Shown here: in pieces, positions 8,467 through 16,606 of the stretch | Layout of the letters: every line of letters begins with the position of its first letter | Position numbering within the stretch: the first letter of the stretch is position 1 | Source: JBPCQA01 sp050998615 | GTDB lineage: Bacteria; Actinomycetota; Actinomycetes; Propionibacteriales; Nocardioidaceae | NCBI GenBank assembly: GCA_050998615.1 | Contig: JBPCQA010000021.1 | Location: forward strand, 16,357 to 80,356 | Reading direction: 5' to 3' | Length of the DNA: 64,000 bases | Program-made: the position numbers and the translations under genes | The notes under the pieces: model-generated | The model's input: only the letters and a program-made list of their open reading frames with translations | Told to the model about the DNA's origin: nothing | Database searches by the model: none

Positions 8467-9154
8467 AGACGCGGCGTACGAACAGGTGGCTGGCCGCCTC
8501 AAGGTCGATCTCGGCCGCCTCGCCGCCACTGCCGATCAGCACTCCGCCAGCCCCACGGGCAACCGTCAGTACTGCTCCGGGCAGCGCCCCTACCCGGCTG
8601 AGCACCGACATCAACTCCTCGTCGGTCTGCAGCGGCTCAGCGATGCGGCCCACAATGACGCGCTGCTCGTCGTCGGCAACTATCGTGTCCAGCGCCTCGA
8701 CACCGTCGAGGAACTCCTCGAGACGGTGACCGCCTGCGCCCAGCTCGTCGAGCCCGGGAATGGGGTTGCCGTACGGCGACACCGTGGGGTGGCCCAAGAT
8801 TTCGAGCAATCGGCGCTCGACAGTCTCCGACATCACGTGTTCCCATCGACAGGCCTCGACGTGCACCTGCTCCCATTCGAGCCCAATGATGTCGATCAGC
8901 AACCGTTCGGCGAGCCGGTGTTTGCGCATCACCCGCATCGCGAGCATGCCACCTTCGCTGGTCAACTCCAGGTGCCGGTCGCCTTGCACCGTGAGCAAGC
9001 CGTCACGTTCCATCCGTGCCACCGTCTGGCTCACCGTGGGGCCGGATTGGTGAAGGCGTTCGGCGATTCGGGCTCGCAGCGGAACGATCCCCTCCTCTTC
9101 GAGCTCGAAGATCGTCCGGAGATACATCTCCGTGGTGTCAATCAGATCGGTCAC
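8465..9154 (-). CDS. ideR: Iron-dependent transcriptional repressor IdeR/DtxR
   Basis: A 229-residue DtxR-family metalloregulator, the length of mycobacterial IdeR. It has an N-terminal winged helix (about 1-70), a dimerisation/metal domain (about 71-140) and a C-terminal SH3-like domain. Counting from the GTG at 9154, all known IdeR metal ligands fall at their usual numbers: Met10, Cys102, Glu105 and His106 (main site), and His79, Glu83 and His98 (ancillary site). This also supports the start; the open frame reaches 9280 but adds no family sequence. With Fe(II) bound it should repress iron-uptake and siderophore genes. No siderophore genes are in the window. The stop overlaps a 22-bp tandem repeat. 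Confidence 0.95.
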   Translation of the reverse strand: MTDLIDTTEMYLRTIFELEEEGIVPLRARIAERLHQSGPTVSQTVARMERDGLLTVQGDRHLELTSEGGMLAMRVMRKHRLAERLLIDIIGLEWEQVHVEACRWEHVMSETVERRLLEILGHPTVSPYGNPIPGLDELGAGGHRLEEFLDGVEALDTIVADDEQRVIVGRIAEPLQTDEELMSVLSRVGALPGAVLTVARGAGGVLIGSGGEAAEIDLEAASHLFVRRV

Positions 9155-9452
9155 GCGGCGCGTCCATCTGTCGATTCGGGTGTCGTGGTCCTGGCGGTGA
9201 ACGGCTTCGCACTCACCGCAGCCGAATCGTGGACACACACCACTGACGGTCATTGTGGCCCATGCAGCAACTCGAGCCAAGTTCGCCGCCGGAACAATCA
9301 GACCTTGAGCTAGCCAGAGCCGGCTAAACGCCTGACCTTGCCGTGTGACCTGCCAGCAGGGTCGAACGGTGAGCTTCCCAAGAACCGCTCGCCAGGACCG
9401 AGTGACTGAGCCTTGCGCGATCGGGACGGGGCGGGAGGCTAGCCTTCCCGTG
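9155..9452. other. Divergent intergenic region of ideR and the hotdog-like gene
   Basis: Nearly 300 bases that must hold promoters for both flanking genes. I see no strong -35/-10 pair and no consensus IdeR box. A 19-base imperfect palindrome at 9432-9450 (GGAGGCTAGCC core) spans the ribosome site of the plus-strand gene. Confidence 0.4.
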
Positions 9453-10187
9453 ATGTCCGTTCATACGATCACCATCGCGTCACGCTTCATGGGGCCGCCC
9501 GGGTCGGGCAACGGCGGATACACGGCCGGCAGGCTGGCGTCCCATGTCGGCGATGGCGATGGCGGTATCCCGGTGTCCGTGACGCTTCGTCAGCCTCCAC
9601 CACTCGACGTATCGATGCGGGTCGAGCACACGGACCAAACCCGGCTACTGCTCGCCGGTTCGATCATCGCCCAAGCCAACCCGGGCAAGCTTCGCGGCGA
9701 GCCAGTGGAGCCGGTCGAGATGGCGGTCGCGGCCGAAGCTGAATCGACGTACCGAGGCCGGCTCGACCACCCGTTCCCCACCTGCTTCACCTGCGGGACC
9801 GGGAGGCAGTCAGGTGATGCTCTTCGGCTGATGCCCGGGCTGTTCGCGCCCGGACGCACCGCCTGCGTGTGGGTCCCCGACTCGTCTCTCGCCGCGGCGG
9901 CGAACTCCGATGTCGCCGCGACCGAGTTCGCTTGGGCAGCGCTCGACTGCCCAGGTGGTTGGACGTCGGATCTCGACGTGCGACCCCTCGTGCTGGGTCA
10001 AATGACTGCGTTGTGCGACGAGCCGCCGCTGATCGGCCAGCCGCACGTCATCGTGGGGCAGTTGCTGGCCGAGGAAGGCCGCAAGACGTTCACGGCAACC
10101 ACATTGTACGACGACGACGGCCGCGTGCTGGGCCGCGCCGAGCACGTCTGGATAGCGGTCGACCCGGCGACGTTCGGCTCCCGATAA
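9453..10187 (+). CDS. Hotdog-like (thioesterase-family) hypothetical protein
   Basis: A 244-residue protein resembling actinobacterial thioesterase-superfamily proteins. An N-terminal FMGPPGSGNGGYTAGRLA is followed by a VTLRQPPPLDVSM strand, a Cys pair in FPTCFTCG near residue 109-112, and a second strand set ending KTFTATTLYDDDGRVLGRAE. The double-hotdog layout fits acyl-CoA binding or hydrolysis, but no catalytic residue can be named. The ATG at 9453 follows GCGGGAGG; an in-frame upstream extension to 9345 lacks family sequence. Divergent from ideR. Confidence 0.7.
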   Translation: MSVHTITIASRFMGPPGSGNGGYTAGRLASHVGDGDGGIPVSVTLRQPPPLDVSMRVEHTDQTRLLLAGSIIAQANPGKLRGEPVEPVEMAVAAEAESTYRGRLDHPFPTCFTCGTGRQSGDALRLMPGLFAPGRTACVWVPDSSLAAAANSDVAATEFAWAALDCPGGWTSDLDVRPLVLGQMTALCDEPPLIGQPHVIVGQLLAEEGRKTFTATTLYDDDGRVLGRAEHVWIAVDPATFGSR

Positions 10188-10344
10188 CGTTCGCCGTGTT
10201 CAACCACAGCCCGGCGGGAGGACCGCGCGTGCGCAATGTCTCGTGGTGAGCACTCTCCCGCCCGACACCGTCGCCTGGTTCCAGCGCTCCTGAGGACACC
10301 TGCCGTCCAAGCTGCTCAACCCCAGCTGGAGGCGGTGATCGGCG

Positions 10345-11601
10345 TCATGGCGCCGGGTGCGCGCCGTCATAGCCGAGGAAGTGCCGCTCGCGACTCGCCG
10401 CGACGAGCACCCCCACCAGGCAGGCCAGCCCACCACCGCCCAACGCAATCGTCGGTGTCGCCAACGCCGCGGTCGAGCCCATCAGGAAGTCCCCCATCCG
10501 CGGTCCACCGGCCACCACAACCGTGAACACCCCCTGCAGCCTGCCCCTCAGGTTGTCCGGCGCCGCGACCTGCAGGATCGTCGAACGGTACGCCGAGCTG
10601 ACCATGTCGGCGGCACCACTGGCCGCCAAGAAGAGAACGCCAAGCCAGAGCGTGCGGGTGATGCCGAACGCGGCCACCGCGGCGCCGTACGTCATCACCG
10701 CGACGGCAATCGCGACCCCCTGCTTGCGCACCTTGCTCACCCAACCCGAGAACGTGAACGCGACAAGGGCCCCGATGGCGGGTGCGGCTTGCAGCAGGCC
10801 CACGGTTCGAACTCCGCCGCCGAAGAACCCGCCCGCCACCGCAGGGAACAGCGCACGCGGCTGCGCGAACACCATCGCGCACAGATCGAGGATGAACGTC
10901 ATCCGGATGTTTCGGGCGTTGGCAAGGAAGCGGAACCCTTCGATCACCGACCGCAGCCCTGGCCGGGTCGCTGCGCTGCCCACCAGCGGCTGCGGCGGAA
11001 TCGGCGGCAATCGAAACAGCGCGTACAGGGCGGCCAGGAACGTCACGGCGTCGATCGCGTATGCGACCTGGTAGCCGCCGGCGCTAATCGCCAGCGCCCC
11101 AAGCAACGGGCCAGTGGTGAATCCGAGGTTGAATGACGCCATGTTGAGCGCGTTGGCCGCCGGTAGCAGGTCAGCCCGGATCAGCCGAGGAATGATCGAG
11201 GTGCGGGTCGGGCTGTTGACTGCGTAGCACGCCGACTGCAAGGCCACGATCCCGTAGAGTATCGCCACCGACTTCAGGTCGAGAGCCGCCTGGGTGACAA
11301 GTGTCAGCGACAGGATCCACAGCCCCGCAGACGAAACGAGCGCCAGCTTTCGGCGGTCGACAGCGTCGGCGAAGGCACCGCCGTACAAGCCGAACGTGAT
11401 CAGCGGGAACAGCGAGAACAGCCCCACCAAACCGACCGAAAACGTGGAGTGGGTCAAGGCGTAGACCTGGATCGCGATCGTCACCGCGGTCATCTGCTGA
11501 CCGAGCTGGGAAACCGTGCTGCCCAGCCACAGTCGCCGGTAGTCCAGTGACACCTGAAGCGGCCGCACATCCGTCAGCACCCGGCTCAGCGCGCGACCCA
11601 C
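10345..11601 (-). CDS. MFS exporter (EntS-like)
   Basis: A 418-residue major facilitator with about twelve hydrophobic segments. The N-terminal SLDYRRLWLGSTVSQLGQQM and the loop 2-3 motif GGAFADAVDRRKLAL are typical of the MFS_3 group, which includes the enterobactin exporter EntS and many drug exporters. It acts in the cytoplasmic membrane as a proton-coupled exporter; the substrate is unknown. Its position two genes from ideR makes a siderophore substrate conceivable, but this is guesswork. It is divergent from pdxH and shares the intergenic region carrying the structured leader. Confidence 0.88.
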   Translation of the reverse strand: MGRALSRVLTDVRPLQVSLDYRRLWLGSTVSQLGQQMTAVTIAIQVYALTHSTFSVGLVGLFSLFPLITFGLYGGAFADAVDRRKLALVSSAGLWILSLTLVTQAALDLKSVAILYGIVALQSACYAVNSPTRTSIIPRLIRADLLPAANALNMASFNLGFTTGPLLGALAISAGGYQVAYAIDAVTFLAALYALFRLPPIPPQPLVGSAATRPGLRSVIEGFRFLANARNIRMTFILDLCAMVFAQPRALFPAVAGGFFGGGVRTVGLLQAAPAIGALVAFTFSGWVSKVRKQGVAIAVAVMTYGAAVAAFGITRTLWLGVLFLAASGAADMVSSAYRSTILQVAAPDNLRGRLQGVFTVVVAGGPRMGDFLMGSTAALATPTIALGGGGLACLVGVLVAASRERHFLGYDGAHPAP

Positions 11602-11631
11602 CGGGACACCCTAGTGTGAGGCACAAACCTC

Positions 11632-11660
11632 TTGTCTGCTGGTACGCCGCGACGTACGGT
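11632..11660 (+). promoter_or_regulatory. Candidate promoter of the pdxH-citA leader
   Basis: TTGTCT at 11632-11637 and TACGGT at 11655-11660 are separated by 17 bases, a good sigma-70-type match for this GC context. Transcription would begin near 11667, just before the strong Shine-Dalgarno of the 12-codon ORF. This is inferred from sequence only. Confidence 0.5.
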
Positions 11661-11692
11661 GTAGCCACACATGAAGGGAGGTGGTCCAACAG

Positions 11693-11731
11693 ATGTGTCC
11701 TGAACGGACTTGTGAGGTGGCTAGCCGCTAG
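11693..11731 (+). CDS. 12-codon leader ORF upstream of pdxH
   Basis: ATG at 11693 encodes MCPERTCEVASR then TAG. It is preceded at 11676-11684 by GGGAGGTGG, one of the strongest ribosome sites in the window, about 9 bases from the ATG. A peptide this short with such a site, placed between a promoter and a strongly folding RNA segment, looks like an upstream ORF that couples translation to expression of pdxH-citA. It contains two Cys codons and an Arg codon but no run of a single amino acid, so the sensed signal is not obvious. A second in-frame-independent ORF (ATG at 11671, ten codons) overlaps the Shine-Dalgarno itself. Confidence 0.55.
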   Translation: MCPERTCEVASR

Positions 11732-11777
11732 GCGGTCCCAAACACTTGGACGGCGTAGCGAATCCACGTTAGCTACC

Positions 11778-11841
11778 CGAGCCCGCGGGCGCTGGACAGT
11801 CCATCCAGCCGTGGCAATGCCACGACCAGCCCGCGGGCTCG
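11778..11841 (+). ncRNA. Three-way-junction RNA structure in the pdxH leader
   Basis: An outer stem pairs 11778-11790 with 11829-11841 (13 bp, CGAGCCCGCGGGC with its exact complement). Inside it lie two further perfect hairpins: GCTGGA at 11791-11796 with TCCAGC at 11804-11809, and CGTGGC at 11810-11815 with GCCACG at 11819-11824. Three nested, uninterrupted stems in 64 bases make a compact junction. It lies about 80 bases before the pdxH start and 46 bases after the leader ORF stop. It may be a cis-regulatory RNA or an attenuator; I do not recognise it as a named riboswitch class. Confidence 0.6.
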
Positions 11842-11922
11842 CCGTTGCCCTCATCCATTTCCCCGGTGGTGAAGGAGCGAGCGTCTCCTAGGGTGGTGGC
11901 GGCAACCAGTAGTGTCACGGCC

Positions 11923-12579
11923 ATGACCACTCCGCAACCCGGCGACGTCGCCAGTTGGCGCCGGGAGTACGAAGCTCGCGGTCTCACCGAAGGGGAGTTG
12001 GGCCGCGACCCGATCGCGGCGTTCATCGGCTGGCTGGCCGATGCCGAGGTTGCGGGGGTGTATGAGCCGAATGCCATGGTGGTGGCCACCGCGGCCGGAA
12101 ATGCGCCGTCGGCGCGGATGGTGCTGCTCAAGGCGGTCGACGAGCGTGGTCTCGTCTTCCACACCAACTACCGCTCACGCAAGGCGGTCGAGCTGACCGC
12201 GAATCCCGCTTGTGCGCTGCTGTTTGCGTGGCACCCGCTGGAGCGGCAGGTCCGTTTCGAGGGCACTACCGAGCGGGTCGAGCCAGCGGAGTCCGACGCC
12301 TACTTCGCCACCAGGCCGAGGGGATCGCAGCTTGGCGCCTGGGCGTCACCGCAGTCCGAGCCGGTGCCCGGACGGCAATACCTTCAGGACCGCTATCAAC
12401 ACGAGACGGACAGGTTCGCCAACAGCGAACAGGTGCCGCGGCCACCGCACTGGGGCGGGATGTTGGTGCGCCCGCACTCGGTTGAGTTCTGGCAGGGCAG
12501 GCCCGGCCGAATGCATGACCGGATCCGGTTCGAACGTGCCGACGCCACCACCTGGGTGATCGATCGGCTGGCGCCGTGA
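11923..12579 (+). CDS. pdxH: Pyridoxine/pyridoxamine 5'-phosphate oxidase
   Basis: A 218-residue FMN enzyme that oxidises pyridoxamine- or pyridoxine-5'-phosphate to pyridoxal phosphate. Typical sequence includes PSARMVLLKAVDERGLVFHTN, YRSRKAVELTANP, HPLERQVRFEG and the C-terminal HRI-like SVEFWQGRPGRMHDR, which places the FMN and substrate phosphate contacts. Length matches the family. The ATG at 11923 starts the family N-terminus; the upstream frame to 11845 is rejected. It is followed by citrate synthase and the phosphoserine aminotransferase, a PLP enzyme that uses its product. The long structured leader suggests post-transcriptional control. Confidence 0.93.
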   Translation: MTTPQPGDVASWRREYEARGLTEGELGRDPIAAFIGWLADAEVAGVYEPNAMVVATAAGNAPSARMVLLKAVDERGLVFHTNYRSRKAVELTANPACALLFAWHPLERQVRFEGTTERVEPAESDAYFATRPRGSQLGAWASPQSEPVPGRQYLQDRYQHETDRFANSEQVPRPPHWGGMLVRPHSVEFWQGRPGRMHDRIRFERADATTWVIDRLAP

Positions 12580-12731
12580 CCGTGCTCTGTCGGCTGCGCA
12601 CCCGAGAACGGCTCGGAACCCCCCGTTTGGCCGCCACCGTCGGGCAGATCAGACTGAGCACATCAGAGTCCGCACAGCACAAAGTGGCGCAGGAAGTGCC
12701 GGGCTCGCCCCCTGAAGAACAGGAGCCGTAC

Positions 12732-13862
12732 ATGGTCGAAGTGCAACACGGGCTGGAGGGCGTGATCGCCTTCGAGACCGAGATCGCCGAGCCGGACAAG
12801 GCAGGGTCTGCGCTGCGATACCGCGGCGTCGACATCGAAGACCTGGTCGGTCGGGTGCCGTTCGGCCACATCTGGGGTCTGCTCGTCGACGGCAGTTACG
12901 ATCCCGGTTTGCCACCGGCGGAGCCTTACCCGATTCCGGTGCATTCCGGTGACATCCGGGTCGACGTACAGAGCGCGATCGCGATGATCGCCCCCGCCTG
13001 GGGCATGCGCCCGCTCTACGACATCAGCAACGAGGAGGCGCGCGACGACCTGGCGCGGACCGCGGTGATGATCTTGTCGTACGTCGCCCAGGCCGCGCGT
13101 GGTCTCGGGTTGCCGATGGTTCCGCAGCGCGAGATCGACCAGGCCGCCACGATCACCGAGCGCTTCATGCGCCGCTGGCGCGGCGAGCCCGATCCCAAGC
13201 ATGTCAAGGCAGTCGACGCCTACTGGGCTTCGGCCGCAGAGCACGGCATGAACGCCTCGACGTTCACCGCCCGAGTGGTCGCCTCTACCGGCGCCGACGT
13301 GGCCGCGAGTCTGTCCGCTGCCGTGGGCGCGATGTCCGGGCCGCTGCACGGCGGCGCACCTGCACGGGTGCTCCACATGATCGAGGAGGTGGAGCGCCGT
13401 GGCGATGCCGTGGGGTATGTCAAGGAGCTGCTCGACCACGGTGATCGGCTGATGGGGTTCGGCCATCGGGTCTACCGGGCCGAAGACCCCCGAGCCCGGG
13501 TGCTGCGTCGCACCGCTCACGAGTTGGGCGCGCCTCGCTACGAGGTGGCTGTCGCCTTGGAGCAGGCCGCGCTGGCGGAGCTTCGCGCCCGTCGCCCTGA
13601 TCGGGTGCTGGAAACAAATGTGGAGTTTTGGGCGGCAATCATGCTCGACTTCGCCGAGGTTCCCCCGCACATGTTCACGTCGATGTTCACCTGTGCTCGC
13701 ACCGCCGGGTGGAGTGCTCACATCTTGGAGCAGAAGAAGACCGGGCGGCTGATCCGCCCCTCCGCCCATTACGTCGGCCCTGCCTCGCGCAACCCGAACA
13801 CAGTCGAGGGCTGGGACCCGGCATGGGCTCAGCCGCTCCAACCCGACGCGTTGACCCGGTAG
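12732..13862 (+). CDS. citA: Citrate synthase 2 (CitA type)
   Basis: A 376-residue type II-fold citrate synthase condensing acetyl-CoA and oxaloacetate. The two catalytic His motifs are present: GPLHGGAP and GFGHRVY. The third catalytic segment reads NVEFWAAIMLDF, where many citrate synthases have Asp in NVDF; Glu here appears to be a feature of this actinobacterial paralogue, which I infer rather than know. The C-terminus TAGWSAHILEQKKTGRLIRP is typical of the citrate synthase 2 group. The start at 12732 follows GGAGCC; the open frame begins earlier at 12576 overlapping the pdxH stop but that extension is not citrate-synthase-like. It probably shares the pdxH transcript. Confidence 0.9.
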   Translation: MVEVQHGLEGVIAFETEIAEPDKAGSALRYRGVDIEDLVGRVPFGHIWGLLVDGSYDPGLPPAEPYPIPVHSGDIRVDVQSAIAMIAPAWGMRPLYDISNEEARDDLARTAVMILSYVAQAARGLGLPMVPQREIDQAATITERFMRRWRGEPDPKHVKAVDAYWASAAEHGMNASTFTARVVASTGADVAASLSAAVGAMSGPLHGGAPARVLHMIEEVERRGDAVGYVKELLDHGDRLMGFGHRVYRAEDPRARVLRRTAHELGAPRYEVAVALEQAALAELRARRPDRVLETNVEFWAAIMLDFAEVPPHMFTSMFTCARTAGWSAHILEQKKTGRLIRPSAHYVGPASRNPNTVEGWDPAWAQPLQPDALTR

Positions 13863-13874
13863 CGGGGAGCCACC

Positions 13875-14996
13875 ATGCCAGACCTGCGGATCCCGGCCGG
13901 GCTGCTGCCGTCCGACGGCCGTTTCGGCGCCGGACCGAGCAAAGTGCGGGTCCAGGCTCTGAACGCACTCGCGCGGACGGGGTCGACGTACCTTGGCACC
14001 TCTCATCGACGCGACCCGGTCAAGAATGTCGTGGCCCGGGTCCGAGCGGGCATCGGTCAGCTCTTCTCGATGCCCGACGGATATCAGATCGTGCTCGGCA
14101 ACGGCGGGGCCACGGCCTTTTGGGACATCGCTGCGTGCTGCCTCATTCGGCGCAAGAGCCAGCACCTGTCGTTCGGGGAGTTCTCGGCCAAGTTCGCGGC
14201 GACGGTCAGCGCTGCACCGTTCCTCGACGCGCCAACCGTGATCTCGTCGGCGGCCGGCACCCGGGCTGACCCGCGAGCCGAAGAAGGAGTCGATGTCTAC
14301 GCGTGGGTGCACAACGAGACGTCGACGGGTGTCATGGCGCCGGTCACCCGCGTCTTGGCCGCTGCCGACGACGCGTTGATGCTGATCGACGCGACCTCAG
14401 GGGCGGGAGGTCTGCCGGTCGACATTGCCGAGACAGACGCCTACTACTTCGCCCCCCAGAAGTGCTTCGCCGCAGACGGCGGCCTCTGGCTGGCGTTGCT
14501 GTCACCGCGGGCCATCGAGCGGGTTGGCGCCATCAGGACCACCCCACGGTGGATACCGGCCATCCTCGACCTGCAAACCGCAGTCGACAACTCCGCGCTC
14601 AACCAGACCTACAACACGCCGTCCCTCGCGACGCTGTTCTTGCTTGCCGAGCAGACCGACTGGATTAACAACCTGGGTGGGCTGTCTGGTGCTGTCGCTC
14701 GTACGACGAATTCCTCCACCCGCCTCTACACCTGGGCCGAGAAGTCCGAATACGCCACCCCGTTCGTTGCGGAGCCGAACGACAGGTCGTTGGTGATCGG
14801 CACGATCGACTTCGACGGCTCGGTTGACGCGATGGCGGTCGCGCAGACGCTGCGCCGTAACGGGATCGTTGACGTCGAGCCCTACCGCAAGCTCGGACGT
14901 AACCAGCTGCGGGTTGCGATGTTCCCGGCGATCGACCCCGCGGACGTCGACGCGCTGACGAACTGCATCGACTGGACCGTCGCTCAGCTGACCTGA
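13875..14996 (+). CDS. serC: Phosphoserine aminotransferase
   Basis: A 373-residue fold-type I PLP enzyme converting 3-phosphohydroxypyruvate and glutamate to phosphoserine in serine biosynthesis. It starts with LPSDGRFGAGPSKVR, and the PLP lysine is Lys196 in YFAPQKCFAADGG; the Asp pairing with the pyridine nitrogen lies in LMLIDATSGAGG. It matches the actinobacterial SerC subgroup. GGGGAGCC precedes the ATG, which lies 12 bases after the citA stop, so pdxH-citA-serC look like one transcription unit with a cofactor link (PdxH makes the PLP used by SerC). Confidence 0.93.
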   Translation: MPDLRIPAGLLPSDGRFGAGPSKVRVQALNALARTGSTYLGTSHRRDPVKNVVARVRAGIGQLFSMPDGYQIVLGNGGATAFWDIAACCLIRRKSQHLSFGEFSAKFAATVSAAPFLDAPTVISSAAGTRADPRAEEGVDVYAWVHNETSTGVMAPVTRVLAAADDALMLIDATSGAGGLPVDIAETDAYYFAPQKCFAADGGLWLALLSPRAIERVGAIRTTPRWIPAILDLQTAVDNSALNQTYNTPSLATLFLLAEQTDWINNLGGLSGAVARTTNSSTRLYTWAEKSEYATPFVAEPNDRSLVIGTIDFDGSVDAMAVAQTLRRNGIVDVEPYRKLGRNQLRVAMFPAIDPADVDALTNCIDWTVAQLT

Positions 14997-15002
14997 AGAG
15001 CC

Positions 15003-15071
15003 GACTTGTCCGAACCACAGCGGGTTACTGTCCTCGCAGAGTCGGAGAACTAGCGATCCTTGGTCGCTAGA
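15003..15071. repeat. GACTTGTCCGA inverted-repeat copy plus 21-bp palindrome
   Basis: Between the convergent serC and F420-oxidoreductase genes lie two elements. At 15003-15046, GACTTGTCCGA and CAGAGTCGGA mark a copy (minus orientation) of the inverted repeat seen at 31875-31947 and 43868-43918. At 15054-15071, CTAGCGA...TCGCTAG around 15051-15071 forms a hairpin whose 21 bases recur with one change at 55141-55161. Either could end transcription from both sides. Confidence 0.65.
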
Positions 15072-15084
15072 GCGGGGGAGCGCG

Positions 15085-16092
15085 TCAGCGGGCAGCCTCG
15101 CGTAGCGCAGGCAGCAACTCGGATTCGGCGAAGTCGAGGAACTCGCGTTTCCGCTCGTCGCCGACCTGCACCAGCGCGATGTCGGTGAAACCCGCGTCCC
15201 AGAAGGCCCGCACCGAGTCGACCATCGGTTGGACGTCGGGCCCACATGCGATCGCCTCCGCCACATCCTCCGGCCGGACAAACTGGCTGGCCGCCGCAAA
15301 CCCGGCCGTTCCGGGCAACTCGGCGTTGACCTTCCAGCCACTCCCGAACCAGCGAAACTGCGCATGCGAACGTTCGACGGCTGCGTCCTTGTCCGGATCC
15401 CAGCACACCGGAATCTGGCCGATCTTGCGACATGGTGTCGACGCCGCCGCATCCCAACTCCGCACGAGATCCGCGTCCGGCTCGACCGCGATCATCGCAT
15501 CCGCCCGCGGTGCGAACGCGTCGACACCCTGGCTCCCCGACACCGCCACCGCGATCGGCAGCCGCTGCTCGGGAAGATCCCACAGCCGCGCCGAATCGAC
15601 CCGGAAGTGCTGGCCGGCAAAGTTCACGTAGTGACCGGCAAGGAGATCGGTGATGATCGTCAACGCCTCGCCGAACATCTCGTGACGCACGTTGACCGGC
15701 GGCCAGCCCCGACCGATGACGTGTTCGTTGAGGTTCTCTCCGGCACCCAGGCCCAAGACGAAACGATTGTCGGACAGCAGCCCGATCGTGGCCGCCTTCT
15801 GGGCGACGACGGCTGGGTGGTAGCGCATCAGCGGGCAGGTCACATACGTCATCAACTCCACCCGTTCGGTCACCTGGGTCACCGCGCCGAGCATGCTCCA
15901 CGCATAGCCCGCGTGGCCCTGCTCGTCGAGCCAGGGGAAGTAGTGGTCACTGGTGACCTCGAAGTCGAATCCGGCCCGTTCCGCCCGGGCTGCGTATCCG
16001 ACCAGCTCACGCGGTCCGGACTGTTCGGTCATCAGCGTGTAGCCGAATCTGGTCTCGCTCGTCTGCCCCGGCCGCCCCGCGGTCTCCGTCAT
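15085..16092 (-). CDS. F420-dependent LLM-class oxidoreductase (TIGR03557-like)
   Basis: A 335-residue luciferase-like (TIM-barrel) protein. FGYTLMTEQSGPRELVGYAA and FEVTSDHYFPWLDEQGHAGYAW are hallmarks of the F420-dependent glucose-6-phosphate-dehydrogenase-like family TIGR03557; LGLGAGENLNEHV and VAVSGSQGVD follow in the usual order. It should use reduced or oxidised coenzyme F420 in the cytosol; the substrate is not defined. F420 dependence supports an actinobacterial source. GAGGAGGCGAC precedes the ATG. It is monocistronic and convergent with serC. Confidence 0.9.
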   Translation of the reverse strand: MTETAGRPGQTSETRFGYTLMTEQSGPRELVGYAARAERAGFDFEVTSDHYFPWLDEQGHAGYAWSMLGAVTQVTERVELMTYVTCPLMRYHPAVVAQKAATIGLLSDNRFVLGLGAGENLNEHVIGRGWPPVNVRHEMFGEALTIITDLLAGHYVNFAGQHFRVDSARLWDLPEQRLPIAVAVSGSQGVDAFAPRADAMIAVEPDADLVRSWDAAASTPCRKIGQIPVCWDPDKDAAVERSHAQFRWFGSGWKVNAELPGTAGFAAASQFVRPEDVAEAIACGPDVQPMVDSVRAFWDAGFTDIALVQVGDERKREFLDFAESELLPALREAAR

Positions 16093-16179
16093 GTCGCCTC
16101 CTCGTCGAGTGTTCCGGGGATGTACCCACTCTGGACCGCGGTCTACTGTCGATTACCGCGACCTCAGGCAGAAGATCAG

Positions 16180-16512
16180 CTCGCACTCAACAAGAGGGCC
16201 AGGACGTTGTCCAGCGGCCGTCCTACGCTGACCGAGCGGGCCGGCGCGATCGGCGCCCGGCTGGAGCCGGTACCCATCCCGTGGGACCGCTGCGACGGCA
16301 ACTTCCCCTCCTACTGGCGGCGGCCGGAGGCGTATCTGAATGAGCAGGTCCGGCGCGCAGTGTCGGTGTGGCACCAGGTCGGCCCGGCAGTTGAGGAGCG
16401 GGTCGTGCGCGAGCTGTGTGCTGATCTCGAATCGGGCCGGTGGGCCGCGCGCAACCAGGAACTGCTCGACCTGGACGAGATTGACCTCGGCGGCAGGCTC
16501 CTTATCGCCTGA
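16180..16512 (+). pseudogene. C-terminal remnant of a class I SAM methyltransferase
   Basis: The frame ending at 16512 encodes about 110 residues resembling only the C-terminal tail of a family of actinobacterial SAM-dependent methyltransferases: RPTLTERAGAIGARLEPVP, then SYWRRPEAYLNEQVRRA and the ending LDEIDLGGRLLIA. No methyltransferase core, start codon or ribosome site precedes it; the frame continues upstream only as the antisense of the F420 oxidoreductase. I read it as a truncated gene whose 5' part was lost when the neighbouring gene arrived. Family assignment rests on remembered C-terminal motifs. Confidence 0.55.
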
Positions 16513-16538
16513 TAGAGGCATGGCAGCAGCCAGCCACC

Positions 16539-16604
16539 AGAACGCAGCCAGCTGGGATGCGAGGGGCCGCGAGCCCGGCGACTCCCTACCTGCGCGGGCT
16601 CTTA
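16539..16604 (+). repeat. Half copy of the AGAGCC element
   Basis: A 66-base stretch, AGAACGCAGCCAGC through GCGCGGGCTCTTA, is nearly identical to 57190-57255. It contains a GC-rich stem able to fold and lies directly downstream of the METTL25-like gene stop (minus strand). Only the right half of the element at 57091 is present. Confidence 0.8.
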
Positions 16605-16606
16605 CC

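Noticed and set aside
9432..9450. Palindrome resembling an IdeR box upstream of the hotdog-like gene
   Set aside because: It does not match TTAGGTTAGSCTAACCTAA when aligned; it is just a GC palindrome over a ribosome site.
12663..14312. Long minus-strand open frame opposite citA-serC
   Set aside because: No domain or ribosome site; the plus strand codes recognised enzymes.
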